Virus record (IMG/VR): IMGVR_UViG_3300047550_001848 | Location: 1-54,755 of that record | DNA from: a virus | Direction: 5' to 3' (one strand) | DNA: 54,755 nt | Shown: piece after piece, positions 23,842 through 32,413 of the stretch | How the letters are laid out: each line of letters opens with the position of its first letter | How positions within the stretch are numbered: position 1 is the first letter of the stretch | Position numbers and translations under genes: made by a program | The notes under the pieces: model-generated | Database searches by the model: none | The model's input: only the letters and a program-made list of their open reading frames with translations | What the model was told of the DNA's origin: nothing

Positions 23842-24248
23842 TGTTTCCACTTACTGCGTTGCTTGAAGTCGGTGGTAGGATCCTCGATAAAGTTATCCCC
23901 GACCCTGAGGCGAAGGCAAAAGCGCAACAGGAATTGGCGCAGCTTCACCAATCTGGTGAGCTTGCCAAGATGGCAAATGAGACAAAGCTCTACGAAACTG
24001 AGCAGGAAAACATCACTGCTCGTCATAGTGCGGACATGGGTAGTGATTCTTGGCTGTCTAAGAACATCCGCCCTATGACACTCATAGCCATCCTCGCAGG
24101 CTACTTCACATTTGCCATGATGTCGGCATTTGGGAAAGACACGAATAAAGAATACGTGCAACTGCTCGGACAGTGGGGGATGCTCATTATGAGTTTTTAC
24201 TTCGGCGGCAGGACGCTTGAAAAAATTATCGACATGAGACGCAAATGA
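23838..24248 (+). CDS. Holin of the 3-TM type (probable)
   Basis: A 136-residue protein. The N-terminal segment GRILDKVIPDPEAKAKAQQE and the helix following it are typical of the Holin_3TMs family. The C-terminal half has two clear hydrophobic segments: PMTLIAILAGYFTFAMMSAF (about 79-98) and LLGQWGMLIMSFYFGGRTLE (about 109-128). A third would be the amphipathic N-terminal stretch. Holins of this family permeabilise the inner membrane to release the endolysin. The start is ATG at 23838 or 23841, both overlapping the preceding stop. It is coupled to the next gene by ATGA. Confidence 0.8.
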   Translation: MMFPLTALLEVGGRILDKVIPDPEAKAKAQQELAQLHQSGELAKMANETKLYETEQENITARHSADMGSDSWLSKNIRPMTLIAILAGYFTFAMMSAFGKDTNKEYVQLLGQWGMLIMSFYFGGRTLEKIIDMRRK

Positions 24249-24487
24249 CGGTGAAAGATTTTTGTATTTGCATCTCTACGCTTGCATTAGCAAGTGTTGT
24301 CGGTGCAATGTGTTGGATGTTCGGCTACGCCACGATTGACCCGACGGTCGACACCAAAGAAGTCTTTGCGCATATCGGCCCTGCGTTTCAAACGATTGTA
24401 GGTGGGTTTATTGGCTTGATTACCGGTATTCGGGTGGGGGAAGCAAGGCCAAAGGAAAAAGAGAAGGAGGGAGTAAGTGAAAGCTAA
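24245..24487 (+). CDS. Two-TM membrane protein of the lysis cassette
   Basis: An 80-residue protein with hydrophobic segments at about 6-29 (CICISTLALASVVGAMCWMFGY) and 48-66 (FQTIVGGFIGLITGIRVGE), and a highly charged tail (ARPKEKEKEGVSES). It lies between the 3-TM holin and the endolysin, overlapping both (ATGA and 11 bases). It may be a second holin, an antiholin or a lysis regulator. No sequence motif decides between these. Confidence 0.7.
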   Translation: MTVKDFCICISTLALASVVGAMCWMFGYATIDPTVDTKEVFAHIGPAFQTIVGGFIGLITGIRVGEARPKEKEKEGVSES

Positions 24488-24992
24488 TTTCGACCGCGCG
24501 TTACGGGCAGTGTTGATGCATGAAGGCGGTTTTGTAAACCACCCGGCGGACCCCGGCGGGATGACAAATCTTGGCTGCACTAAGCGGGTTTGGGAGGAGT
24601 GGTGCGGGCACGAAGTTGACGAAAAAACTATGCGGTCGCTGACCCCCGACAAAGTTGCACCTTTATATAAAGCGAAGTATTGGGATAAGATTTCTGGGGA
24701 TGATCTGCCTTCCGGCGTCGATTACTGTGTGTTTGACTGCGCGATTAATTCTGGCCCCGGGCGCGCGGCAAAATTTTTGCAGCAGGTTGTTGGGGCTACG
24801 CCTGATGGCGCAATCGGCCCCGCTACACTTAAGGCTGTTGCAGCGCTTCCGGTAGCTGACGTAGTAAACAAATACTGTGCAGAGCGGCTTGCGTTTCTGC
24901 AAGCGTTGAAGACGTGGGCTACGTTTGGCACCGGCTGGAGCCGGAGGGTCGCAGAAGTGCGTGAGCACGCATTGGTACAGGGATGTGCCTAG
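24477..24992 (+). CDS. Endolysin, GH108 muramidase with PG-binding domain
   Basis: A 171-residue peptidoglycan hydrolase. The catalytic Glu is E16 in the MHEGGFVNHPADPGGMTNLG motif characteristic of glycoside hydrolase family 108. The C-terminal region from about 100 (VVGATPDGAIGPATLKAVAA) is the PG_binding_3 type. There is no signal peptide, so export depends on the holin upstream. The start is GTG at 24477 with a near-perfect Shine-Dalgarno AAGGAGG, inside the preceding gene. Overlapping starts suggest the lysis proteins are tightly coordinated. No clear spanin pair is found beside it. Confidence 0.93.
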   Translation: MKANFDRALRAVLMHEGGFVNHPADPGGMTNLGCTKRVWEEWCGHEVDEKTMRSLTPDKVAPLYKAKYWDKISGDDLPSGVDYCVFDCAINSGPGRAAKFLQQVVGATPDGAIGPATLKAVAALPVADVVNKYCAERLAFLQALKTWATFGTGWSRRVAEVREHALVQGCA

Positions 24993-25007
24993 GTGTAAAG
25001 GTGCGCT

Positions 25008-27155
25008 ATGCCGCTACAAAAACTTCAGTTTCGCCCCGGGGTTAACCGCGAAAATACAAACTACGCGGGGGAGGGGGGATGGTACGACTGCGATAAGATT
25101 CGTTTTCGTTCAGGCTTCCCTGAAAAAATTGGGGGTTGGCAAAATATCGCCGCATTAGACGGAGGAACTCCGTACACCTATAAGGGGGTGTGTCGCACCG
25201 TCTGGAATTGGATTACGCTTAATAACACTAATTTGCTTGCCCTTGGTACGGAGCAGAAGCTATATACAGAAAATGGCGGAGCGTACTATGATATTACGCC
25301 AATCCGAGATACCAGTACGATAAACAGTAACCCTTTTGCAATTACTAGCGGGTCTAAACTTGCCACTGTGACGGACACCGCGCATGGGGCTACCGCGGGT
25401 ACTTACGTTACTTTTTCTGGCGCTACCGGTGCCGACTACACGGTATTCAACGCCGAGTATGAAATTATCACCGTAATAGACGCAAACTCCTATACAGTTA
25501 TTCTCTCTTCGGCGGCTACAGCGACGGGGTCCGGGGGTGGAGCATCCGTTACCGCAGCTTACCAAGCCAACTCCGGTAATTCTGTTGCTTCCCCCGGCGT
25601 AGGGTGGGGGGTTGGGCCATGGGGCCGAGATGGTTGGGGGGAGGAATACTCAGGTACCGCGGTAGTGCAAGAATCAAATGCGCTTCGCCTTTGGTCACTC
25701 GATAATTACGGGGAAGATCTTGCGGTCGCTATCCGTGAAGGGGCGCTTTACTATTGGGTGGCAGACACGACTACTAGCCCCGCCCGTGCGGTGACGTTGG
25801 AAAGTCTGGCTACTGCCGCGGGGTACGATGGGGATTTTGTACCCAACCGAGTGTACGAGCTTCATACATCGGGGGTGCAACGTTTTGCAATAACGATTGG
25901 GGCTAACCCATATGACCCCGCGGATTCGGAAACCGCGTTTGACCCGATGCTTGTTAGGTGGTCTGACCAAGAAAGCATCTATGAATGGGTACCCGCGGCC
26001 ACGAATCAGGCCGGAGAGTTACGTCTTTCTCATGGATCACAACTCGTGACCGGGCGGCATAGTCGTCAGGAATTTATAGTCTGGTCGGATAGCGCTATAT
26101 ACACCATGCAGTACCTCGGCCCTCCTTATGTATGGGGTATAAACCTTCTTATGGATGGGATTTCAATTGCTTCCCCCAATGCAGTTGTAGGCTCAAGTAA
26201 CATCCAATTTTGGATGGGGGTAGACAAATTTTATATGTATGACGGACGGGTCCAGACGCTGCCGTGTACGGTGCGGCAGTATGTTTTTGACGACATTAAC
26301 TCTACACAGTTGTATCAAGTGGTTGCAGGAGGTAATGAGCAGTATAGTGAAGTGTGGTGGTTCTACCCGTCTGCAAATAGCTACGTCAATGATCGGTACG
26401 TTGTCTATAACTATCTGGATAACGCGTGGTACTACGGCACACTTAACCGGACAGCGTGGTTAGATTCCCCCCTCCGCGTCAAACCTATGGGGGCGTACAG
26501 CGTGCGAACTACGTATCTTTCCGCCGCCGCTACTGCGTCGGATACATCCCTTTCAGTTGTCGATGCGGCATCATATCCCGCCGCAGGGGTGGTGCAGATT
26601 GACAGTGAGCAAATTGCGTACACTGACCGGACTCCTACTTCTCTTAATGGCTGTACACGTGGGTACAACAATACTACGGCAGCAACGCATGTAGCATATT
26701 CAACCGCGGGGTTAACCATACCGAATCAGGTTATGTACCATGAGGTCGGGAACGACGATTATTCCGCAACTACGGGGGTCGCAATCACTGCGTATATTAG
26801 CTCGTCTGACTTTGATATTGGGGATGGGCATAACTTTGGGTTTATATGGCGGATCCTCCCCGATTTGACGTTTGATGGGTCTACCACGCCTTCTCCTAAC
26901 TACCCCAGTGTCACGATGGTATGTAAGCCGCGACAGAACTCCGGCACCGCTTACGGTGCCCCCGATGCCCCCGCAGTGACGAGCACGCAGAACTACAATA
27001 CCCAGCGGGTCTACACCGTGCAGCAGTTTACGGGGCAAGTGTACACGCGGGTACGCGGGCGGCAGATGCAGTTTGAAGTTCGCTCCACCGAGTTAGGGGT
27101 TGCATGGCAGCTTGGTACCCCGAGAATCGACATCCGTCCTGATGGGAAGAGGTAA
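25008..27155 (+). CDS. Tail hub / packaged-DNA stabilisation-type protein
   Basis: A 715-residue beta-rich protein beginning MPLQKLQFRPGVNRENTNYA, which is a recurrent start for the large tail hub (P22 gp10-like or T7 gp12-like) protein of podovirus-like phages. Core segments include the repeated beta-propeller-like strands WSDQESIYEWVPAATNQAGE, SAIYTMQYLGPPYVW, NIQFWMGVDKFYMYDGRV and VWWFYPSAN. Two inserts stand out. One is Ig-like, about residues 107-185 (KLATVTDTAHGATAGTYVTF). The other is about 503-560 (TASDTSLSVVDAASYPAAGV). The C-terminus ends with RRGRQMQFEVRS-type strands. The P22/T7 equivalence is inference from length, start and position. Confidence 0.75.
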   Translation: MPLQKLQFRPGVNRENTNYAGEGGWYDCDKIRFRSGFPEKIGGWQNIAALDGGTPYTYKGVCRTVWNWITLNNTNLLALGTEQKLYTENGGAYYDITPIRDTSTINSNPFAITSGSKLATVTDTAHGATAGTYVTFSGATGADYTVFNAEYEIITVIDANSYTVILSSAATATGSGGGASVTAAYQANSGNSVASPGVGWGVGPWGRDGWGEEYSGTAVVQESNALRLWSLDNYGEDLAVAIREGALYYWVADTTTSPARAVTLESLATAAGYDGDFVPNRVYELHTSGVQRFAITIGANPYDPADSETAFDPMLVRWSDQESIYEWVPAATNQAGELRLSHGSQLVTGRHSRQEFIVWSDSAIYTMQYLGPPYVWGINLLMDGISIASPNAVVGSSNIQFWMGVDKFYMYDGRVQTLPCTVRQYVFDDINSTQLYQVVAGGNEQYSEVWWFYPSANSYVNDRYVVYNYLDNAWYYGTLNRTAWLDSPLRVKPMGAYSVRTTYLSAAATASDTSLSVVDAASYPAAGVVQIDSEQIAYTDRTPTSLNGCTRGYNNTTAATHVAYSTAGLTIPNQVMYHEVGNDDYSATTGVAITAYISSSDFDIGDGHNFGFIWRILPDLTFDGSTTPSPNYPSVTMVCKPRQNSGTAYGAPDAPAVTSTQNYNTQRVYTVQQFTGQVYTRVRGRQMQFEVRSTELGVAWQLGTPRIDIRPDGKR

Positions 27156-27162
27156 CGGTTAG

Positions 27163-28047
27163 ATGGCTATCCTTCGGGTATCGCGTGCTCCTTTTCTTAT
27201 TAACGCGCCACAAGACTATCAGGCGCGATACCATGACCAGCTAAACCGAGAGCTACGTAATTACTTTAATACGCTTGATAACGGATTAGCTGCGGTATTT
27301 GGCCCCTATGGTGGGGACTATCTTACTTTCTCCTATGGGGCATTCTTAAGCACCCAAGACCAAGCGGACGGGTCCACAACAACTGCGTATCCGATTACCT
27401 ACGATACTATTACCTTCAGTCAAAATGTATCCCTCGGGGCTAATTCCGCTGTTTTTACGGGGACAATTGACGATGGCGCGGCCCCCGGAGCGGGCACAGT
27501 ATTGACAGTTACCGCGATGACTTCAGGAACTATCACCCCCGGGATGTTGATAACGGGGGGTTCCATCACTGCGGGTACACGAATTGTCTCGTTCGGAACA
27601 GGAACCGGCGGCGCTGGCACTTACACCGTCAATACGTCTCAAGAACGTACGTCTACCAGTATCACCGGCACTCAAAACTCGCGTATCGAGTTTGCAGAGG
27701 CGGGGGTTTACAACATTCAGTTCAGTGTGCAGTTTACCAATACCGATACCCAGATCCACGACACAGATATTTGGCTCCGTCGTAACGGTGTAGATGTTGA
27801 TAATAGTAACAGTCAATTCTCGGTGCCTAACAAGCACGGCGGGGTCGATGGGCACTTAATTGCGGCACTCAATTTTTTTGTGCAAGTTGCCGTAGATGAT
27901 TACATTGAACTCATATGGGCGACGCAAAGTAACAGTGTCACGATAGATTATCTCCCCGCTCAAACAAGCCCGACACGCCCCGCTACCCCCTCGGTAGTCG
28001 TCACAGCCGCCCGAGTTTCCGACGTTACGTCAGATATTTACGGGTGA
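27163..28047 (+). CDS. Fibre/tip protein with C1q-like domain
   Basis: A 294-residue protein. The N-terminal 60 residues include [20 protein letters not shown] and [20 protein letters not shown], a likely attachment and coiled-coil part. Residues about 96-168 are an inserted Thr/Gly-rich repeat domain ([20 protein letters not shown]). From about 172 on the sequence ([20 protein letters not shown] ... [11 protein letters not shown] ... [20 protein letters not shown]) has the pattern of the C1q/TNF-like trimeric jelly roll. It is a likely receptor-binding or tip protein. The stop codon TGA lies inside an extended -10 promoter for the next unit. Confidence 0.75.
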   Translation: MAILRVSRAPFLINAPQDYQARYHDQLNRELRNYFNTLDNGLAAVFGPYGGDYLTFSYGAFLSTQDQADGSTTTAYPITYDTITFSQNVSLGANSAVFTGTIDDGAAPGAGTVLTVTAMTSGTITPGMLITGGSITAGTRIVSFGTGTGGAGTYTVNTSQERTSTSITGTQNSRIEFAEAGVYNIQFSVQFTNTDTQIHDTDIWLRRNGVDVDNSNSQFSVPNKHGGVDGHLIAALNFFVQVAVDDYIELIWATQSNSVTIDYLPAQTSPTRPATPSVVVTAARVSDVTSDIYG

Positions 28048-28053
28048 TATAAT
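28045..28053 (+). promoter_or_regulatory. Extended -10 promoter for the internal-virion-protein unit
   Basis: TGATATAAT is a perfect extended -10 element (TG-N-TATAAT). No good -35 box is present at the right spacing, which extended -10 promoters do not need. Transcription would begin near 28060, 19 bases before the ATG at 28079. The TG of the element is also the first two bases of the preceding stop codon. Confidence 0.6.
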
Positions 28054-28078
28054 CCGCCAAATCCATAAGGATACCGCC

Positions 28079-29236
28079 ATGAAAGATATAGCCGCTGGTC
28101 TTGCCTCCCTTGGGCGCGGTCCTGACACCATGCTGGTGCACATGACACCGGGGGAAGTTGCGGGTCTTCAGTCGCTTGCCAAGGCACACGGCGGTTCTCT
28201 GACGCTCAACCCTCATACTGGGCTCCCCGAGGCGGGTTTCCTAAGCAACATTCTGCCGACTGTTTTGGGGATAGGGCTTAGTTTTATGGGCGTCCCGGCT
28301 TGGGCCGCGGGACTTGGGGTCGGTGGGATTGAAGCCGCCCGTACGGGGGATATTGGCAAAGGGTTGATGGCGGGCTTGGGGGCTTTCGGCGGGGCAGGGA
28401 TGGGGGGTGCTCTGAGTGAGGTAGGTGCGGGAGCGCTAGGACATGAGGCGGGGCTTCAGGCTATCGGCGCAGCGGATTTCAACGCTATGACCCCTGAAGT
28501 AACGCATCAATACGCTCAAAAGTTTCAAGCCGCGCAACCCACAGGGGTTACTGGGGCGCTACAAACCGCAGGGCGGGGGCTTTCGGAACTTGGTTCTCAA
28601 TTTGCGGCCTCTCCTTCGCAAGCGTTATCCACTGCGGGGACCGCTCTTCAAAACGCCTATGGGGGTAAATACGGCCAAATGGCTGCGGGTATTGGCGCTC
28701 TTGGTGCGCTAGGAGGGGTCGAACAGCCTAAGACGATGCAGCTACCGCAGGAAGAGCGGTCCCAAGCCAAGCTGGCGCAGCCATTCCGCCGCCCCTATGA
28801 CCCCACGGCCCCGGGGGGATACTACTTCACGGACTACGGTACGCTTCGCCCTACGTACACGAACGGGGGGGTAGTCGCTTTTAGCCAAGGGGGTGCGCCG
28901 GAATTGAGTGACGGCGGATTTGTGTTGCCCGCTGATGTGGTAAGCCACCTAGGTAATGGGGATACAGATTCCGGCTTGGCATACGTGGCTAAACGATTAG
29001 GTGCAACTCCAATCAAGGGGGCTGGAGACGGGATGAGTGACTCGATTCCTACGTCTATCGATGGTAAACAGCGTGCGCGTGTAGCGGCGGGGGAAGCGTA
29101 TATCCCTCCGGAAAAAGTCCAGCGCATGGGCGGGGCTAAAAAACTTTACGCGATGATGGGTAAGGTCCGTCAGGCGCGTACTGGCTCAACTAAGCAAGGT
29201 CGGCAAATCAACCCGGAAAGGTTTATGCCCGCATGA
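28079..29236 (+). CDS. Gly-rich internal virion (ejection) protein
   Basis: A 385-residue Gly/Ala-rich protein. A hydrophobic, glycine-zipper-like stretch at about 54-115 (FLSNILPTVLGIGLSFMGVP ... GLMAGLGAFGGAGMGGALSE) could insert in a membrane. The middle is Gln/Ala-rich and the C-terminus (SIDGKQRARVAAGEAYIPPE ... AKKLYAMMGKVRQARTGSTK) is basic. It is the first of a run of large genes after the tail hub, the position of ejection proteins in P22 and T7. A ribosome site (ATAAGGATACCGCC) precedes the ATG. It is coupled to the next gene by ATGA. Confidence 0.65.
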   Translation: MKDIAAGLASLGRGPDTMLVHMTPGEVAGLQSLAKAHGGSLTLNPHTGLPEAGFLSNILPTVLGIGLSFMGVPAWAAGLGVGGIEAARTGDIGKGLMAGLGAFGGAGMGGALSEVGAGALGHEAGLQAIGAADFNAMTPEVTHQYAQKFQAAQPTGVTGALQTAGRGLSELGSQFAASPSQALSTAGTALQNAYGGKYGQMAAGIGALGALGGVEQPKTMQLPQEERSQAKLAQPFRRPYDPTAPGGYYFTDYGTLRPTYTNGGVVAFSQGGAPELSDGGFVLPADVVSHLGNGDTDSGLAYVAKRLGATPIKGAGDGMSDSIPTSIDGKQRARVAAGEAYIPPEKVQRMGGAKKLYAMMGKVRQARTGSTKQGRQINPERFMPA

Positions 29237-29655
29237 TGGTAAGTCTTGTACCGCCAGATCATGTACATGAGTGCTGGCCCCACGTGCAGGAATTTATGCG
29301 GAAAGCGGCGCGGTACACATATGGCCGTTTCCATGAAGAAGACATCTACGACCTAGTATCGCAGCGCTCTGATTACCATCTTTGGATTGCGTTCGAAGAA
29401 GGGCCAAAATATTACGGCGCGGTGGTTACTGGGTTTTCTGAGTACCCCAACAAGCGGGTGCTGACTATGCAGTTCTGTGGTGGAGAAGAAATCCACCGCT
29501 GGAAGGATCCAATGCTTGCATTATTTCGGCGTTGGGCTAAAGATACGCAATGCGAGGCAATTGAATTTACCGGGCGCAAAGGTTGGGCTAAGCTGTTCGC
29601 CAATGACGGTAACCAAGTCCAATGGGTAACCTGTGAGTTACCGCTAGGAGATTGA
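29233..29655 (+). CDS. GNAT-like acetyltransferase-fold protein
   Basis: A 140-residue protein with the GNAT layout: N-terminal helix (HECWPHVQEFMRKAARYTYG), strand pair around YHLWIAFEEGPKYYGAVVTG, strand KRVLTMQFCGG and a helix-strand ending LALFRRWAKDTQCEAIEFTG then RKGWAKLF. The acetyl-CoA pyrophosphate loop (Q/RxxGxG/A) is not clearly present, so it may lack activity. Proteins of this type are often encoded next to internal virion proteins in podovirus-like genomes. ATG 29233 overlaps the preceding stop. Confidence 0.65.
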   Translation: MMVSLVPPDHVHECWPHVQEFMRKAARYTYGRFHEEDIYDLVSQRSDYHLWIAFEEGPKYYGAVVTGFSEYPNKRVLTMQFCGGEEIHRWKDPMLALFRRWAKDTQCEAIEFTGRKGWAKLFANDGNQVQWVTCELPLGD

Positions 29656-29656
29656 T

Positions 29657-32401
29657 ATGGGCAAAGGTGGCGGCAGTTCACAACCGACGACGCAAACGGT
29701 TCAGCAGTCCAACATCCCTGAATACGCGCGGCCATACTTCGAAGACATAATGACGCGCGGGCAAGCCGCGTCTCAGGTCCAATACCAACCCTACAGCGGG
29801 GAGCGGGTTGCGCCTTTTTCGCCAATGCAAGAGCAGGCGTTCCAAGGCATCTCACAACTTGGTCCTTCTCCGCTACTTGGTACGGCTGCGGGGCTCACGG
29901 GGCTTGGTGCGAAACAGGCTGCGCAGGCTGGGGAATATAACCCGCTTACTGCGGGTGAAGTTTTTGGACGTCCCGGGGCTATGGTGGGTACTGGATCTTT
30001 TGCGCAGCCCGGTGTCGCCGGGGTGTATATGTCCCCGTATATGCAGAATGTCGTTGACATCCAAACCCGGGAAGCACAGCGCCAAGCGGATATCGCTCGT
30101 ATTGGACGGCAAGCGCAAGCAACGGGTATGGGCGCTTTTGGGGGCTCGCGTCAAGCAATTATGGAAGCCGAAGCCGCGCGGAATCTCGCACAGCAAAAAG
30201 GGGACATCCAAGCTACCGGGCAGCAGGCAGCATTTCAACAAGCTCAGCAAACTTATCAAGCGGACGCGGCACGACAACTTCAGGCGCGGCTCGCCAACCA
30301 ACAAGCGGGACTCGCAGGACTCCAAGCTGCGGAACAGTCGCGCCAATTTGGCGCGGGGCTTGGGATGCAAGGAGTGCAGCAGCTTCTGGGGGCCGCGGGG
30401 CAGTTGGGGCAATTGGGGCAGACCGCGTATGGACAGCAAGTCGGTACCCTTCAAGCGCAACAGCAAGCGGGTGCACAACAGCAAGCGCAAGCGCAGCAGA
30501 TGCGAGATCTCGGGTACGAGGAGTTCATGCGCCAGCAGCTTTACCCGCAATCTCAGTTGCAGTTCTTGAGTTCCCTGCTTCGCGGGTCAGTCGTTGCCCC
30601 GCAGCAAACAATGTATACCTATCAGCAAGCCCCGTCGCTCGCTTCACAGTTGGGTGGTATTGGGATGGGTATATACGGTCTAAGCCGCGCAGGTGGGATG
30701 AAAGAAGGTGGCGAGGTTAAGTCGTACGCGCTTGGTGGAGTTACTGAAGGAGCATTTGCATCGAATATTTCGAAGCTGGTTAAGTTGGGGCTTTCGGACC
30801 CGCGCCTGATAGATCAGGATAGGACCGCTACCCCACTGGAGAAAAACATTGCCAAGATGAAGGTCGCGCAAATGCGGCAGGCGTTCTCCAACCAGCAAGC
30901 ACTTGATCGGGGTATTCCTTCCGAAGAGCCGGTGTTAGGGGGCATCGCAGATCTTGACGTTGCAGAACCCGAGTACGGAGCGGCGAGCGGCGGGATTGTT
31001 GCGTTTGAAGCGGGAGGTACTTCGGAAGCCACTGCAAAATATCAACAGGCTATGTCGCAATCATTGCCGATGGAATTTGGGCGGCGGCTCGGTGCGGGGG
31101 TTGCGGATCTCATTGCACTGCCCGGGCAATTCGCTTGGGAAATTGACCCCGCAACAGGTAAGCTACGGAAGAAATACGAGCGAGAAGGGTTTTTTCCAAT
31201 TTCCCGGGATATCGCGGATAAAGGAGCCGGTATAGAGGCGGGCTACGCGCAACAGGCCGCAGATATCGCTACCCGCAGAAAATTAGCGCGGCAACAGTTT
31301 CAGACAGAACAAGGCACCCCTGTAGTCGACCAGATTTCGGGGCCGCAACCGGCACCTGCTACCCCTACGGGGGTAGATTTTTTAGCGGCAAACGATGCGG
31401 TTCAGTCTAAAGCCGGCATCGGAGCATTGCTTAGCGGTCCGAAAGCCCCCCCTAGAAAAGTTGAAGATTTAACACCGCGAGCACCGCAAGCACCCGCCGT
31501 ATCGGCTGTTCCCGATCTTAATAAATTAGTGGAGCCGTACGTTAGCGAGCAAAAACGACTAATCTCCGCTGCCGAGATAGATGCTCAGCGTATGCCAACG
31601 CGGGAACAAACCGAGGCAAGCTATATAAAAAAAGTCACTCAGGATCTGCCGTACGACGTAGCAGACCAACTCACGTCCCTTACTACCGAGGGGCAAGAAG
31701 CTATTAAGCAGCGCGATAGCGACCGCTGGCTTGCCGTGGCTATGGGGGGTTTCGCAGCGGCAGCGGGCCAGTCTCCGCGTGCATTGCAGAACTTCGCAGA
31801 AGGGTTGGGCCTGACGGCGAAGGAATTCCGTGTAATCAATAAAGACTTCAAAGCGGCGGAAACTGAACGTCGCAAAATGCAGATTGCGCTACAGCAACAA
31901 GCCCGGGCGGAAGAGTTGGGGCTGCGGGAGAAAGCAGTGGCTGCGGGCGATAGGGCAGACACCGCGCGGCGAGCAGCGCAAGATCGTGTAGATAGTATGC
32001 AAACGAATCTCTTGGGTTCACAAATGGGGCTGGTTGTTACAGGCGCACAAATGGGGCAGCAGGAGAGGCTTACGCTGGCAAAAATTGCGGCCCAGCAAGA
32101 GGCGACCGGGGAAGTTCGACGTGCTCGGGAAGAGGGTAGGGAATCAGCAAGACTCAATAATTTAGCGGTGCGTTATGGTGCTGAGATTGATCGTCTTGCG
32201 AAGCTAATATTGGCGGGTATGGGGCCGACTGCGTTGACTGACCCTACCGCTGCGGCAAAAGCAGAAGCTCAGGCACGGCGAACAGTACTCAACCGTAACC
32301 CCCAATACAAAGAGATCACGGGGGAGGACGCCGAGTCTTCTACGCCGGGGGCGGGGGCAGCAGTTAAACGATACAATTTGGCTACTGGTAAACTGGAATA
32401 A
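29657..32401 (+). CDS. Gln/Ala-rich internal virion protein
   Basis: A 914-residue protein starting MGKGGGSSQPTTQTVQQSNI. Residues about 100-300 are Gln/Ala-rich helices (QADIARIGRQAQATGMGAFG, QQAFQ repeats, LQAQQQAGAQQQAQAQQMRD), followed by a Gly-rich hydrophobic patch (LGGIGMGIYGLSRAGGM). A long charged helical C-terminal half contains another hydrophobic patch near 700 (LAVAMGGFAAAAGQSPRALQ). It ends RYNLATGKLE. The composition is that of ejection proteins that enter the host envelope with the DNA. Its place between two similar proteins supports this. Confidence 0.7.
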   Translation: MGKGGGSSQPTTQTVQQSNIPEYARPYFEDIMTRGQAASQVQYQPYSGERVAPFSPMQEQAFQGISQLGPSPLLGTAAGLTGLGAKQAAQAGEYNPLTAGEVFGRPGAMVGTGSFAQPGVAGVYMSPYMQNVVDIQTREAQRQADIARIGRQAQATGMGAFGGSRQAIMEAEAARNLAQQKGDIQATGQQAAFQQAQQTYQADAARQLQARLANQQAGLAGLQAAEQSRQFGAGLGMQGVQQLLGAAGQLGQLGQTAYGQQVGTLQAQQQAGAQQQAQAQQMRDLGYEEFMRQQLYPQSQLQFLSSLLRGSVVAPQQTMYTYQQAPSLASQLGGIGMGIYGLSRAGGMKEGGEVKSYALGGVTEGAFASNISKLVKLGLSDPRLIDQDRTATPLEKNIAKMKVAQMRQAFSNQQALDRGIPSEEPVLGGIADLDVAEPEYGAASGGIVAFEAGGTSEATAKYQQAMSQSLPMEFGRRLGAGVADLIALPGQFAWEIDPATGKLRKKYEREGFFPISRDIADKGAGIEAGYAQQAADIATRRKLARQQFQTEQGTPVVDQISGPQPAPATPTGVDFLAANDAVQSKAGIGALLSGPKAPPRKVEDLTPRAPQAPAVSAVPDLNKLVEPYVSEQKRLISAAEIDAQRMPTREQTEASYIKKVTQDLPYDVADQLTSLTTEGQEAIKQRDSDRWLAVAMGGFAAAAGQSPRALQNFAEGLGLTAKEFRVINKDFKAAETERRKMQIALQQQARAEELGLREKAVAAGDRADTARRAAQDRVDSMQTNLLGSQMGLVVTGAQMGQQERLTLAKIAAQQEATGEVRRAREEGRESARLNNLAVRYGAEIDRLAKLILAGMGPTALTDPTAAAKAEAQARRTVLNRNPQYKEITGEDAESSTPGAGAAVKRYNLATGKLE

Positions 32402-32413
32402 TAGGATCTTACT

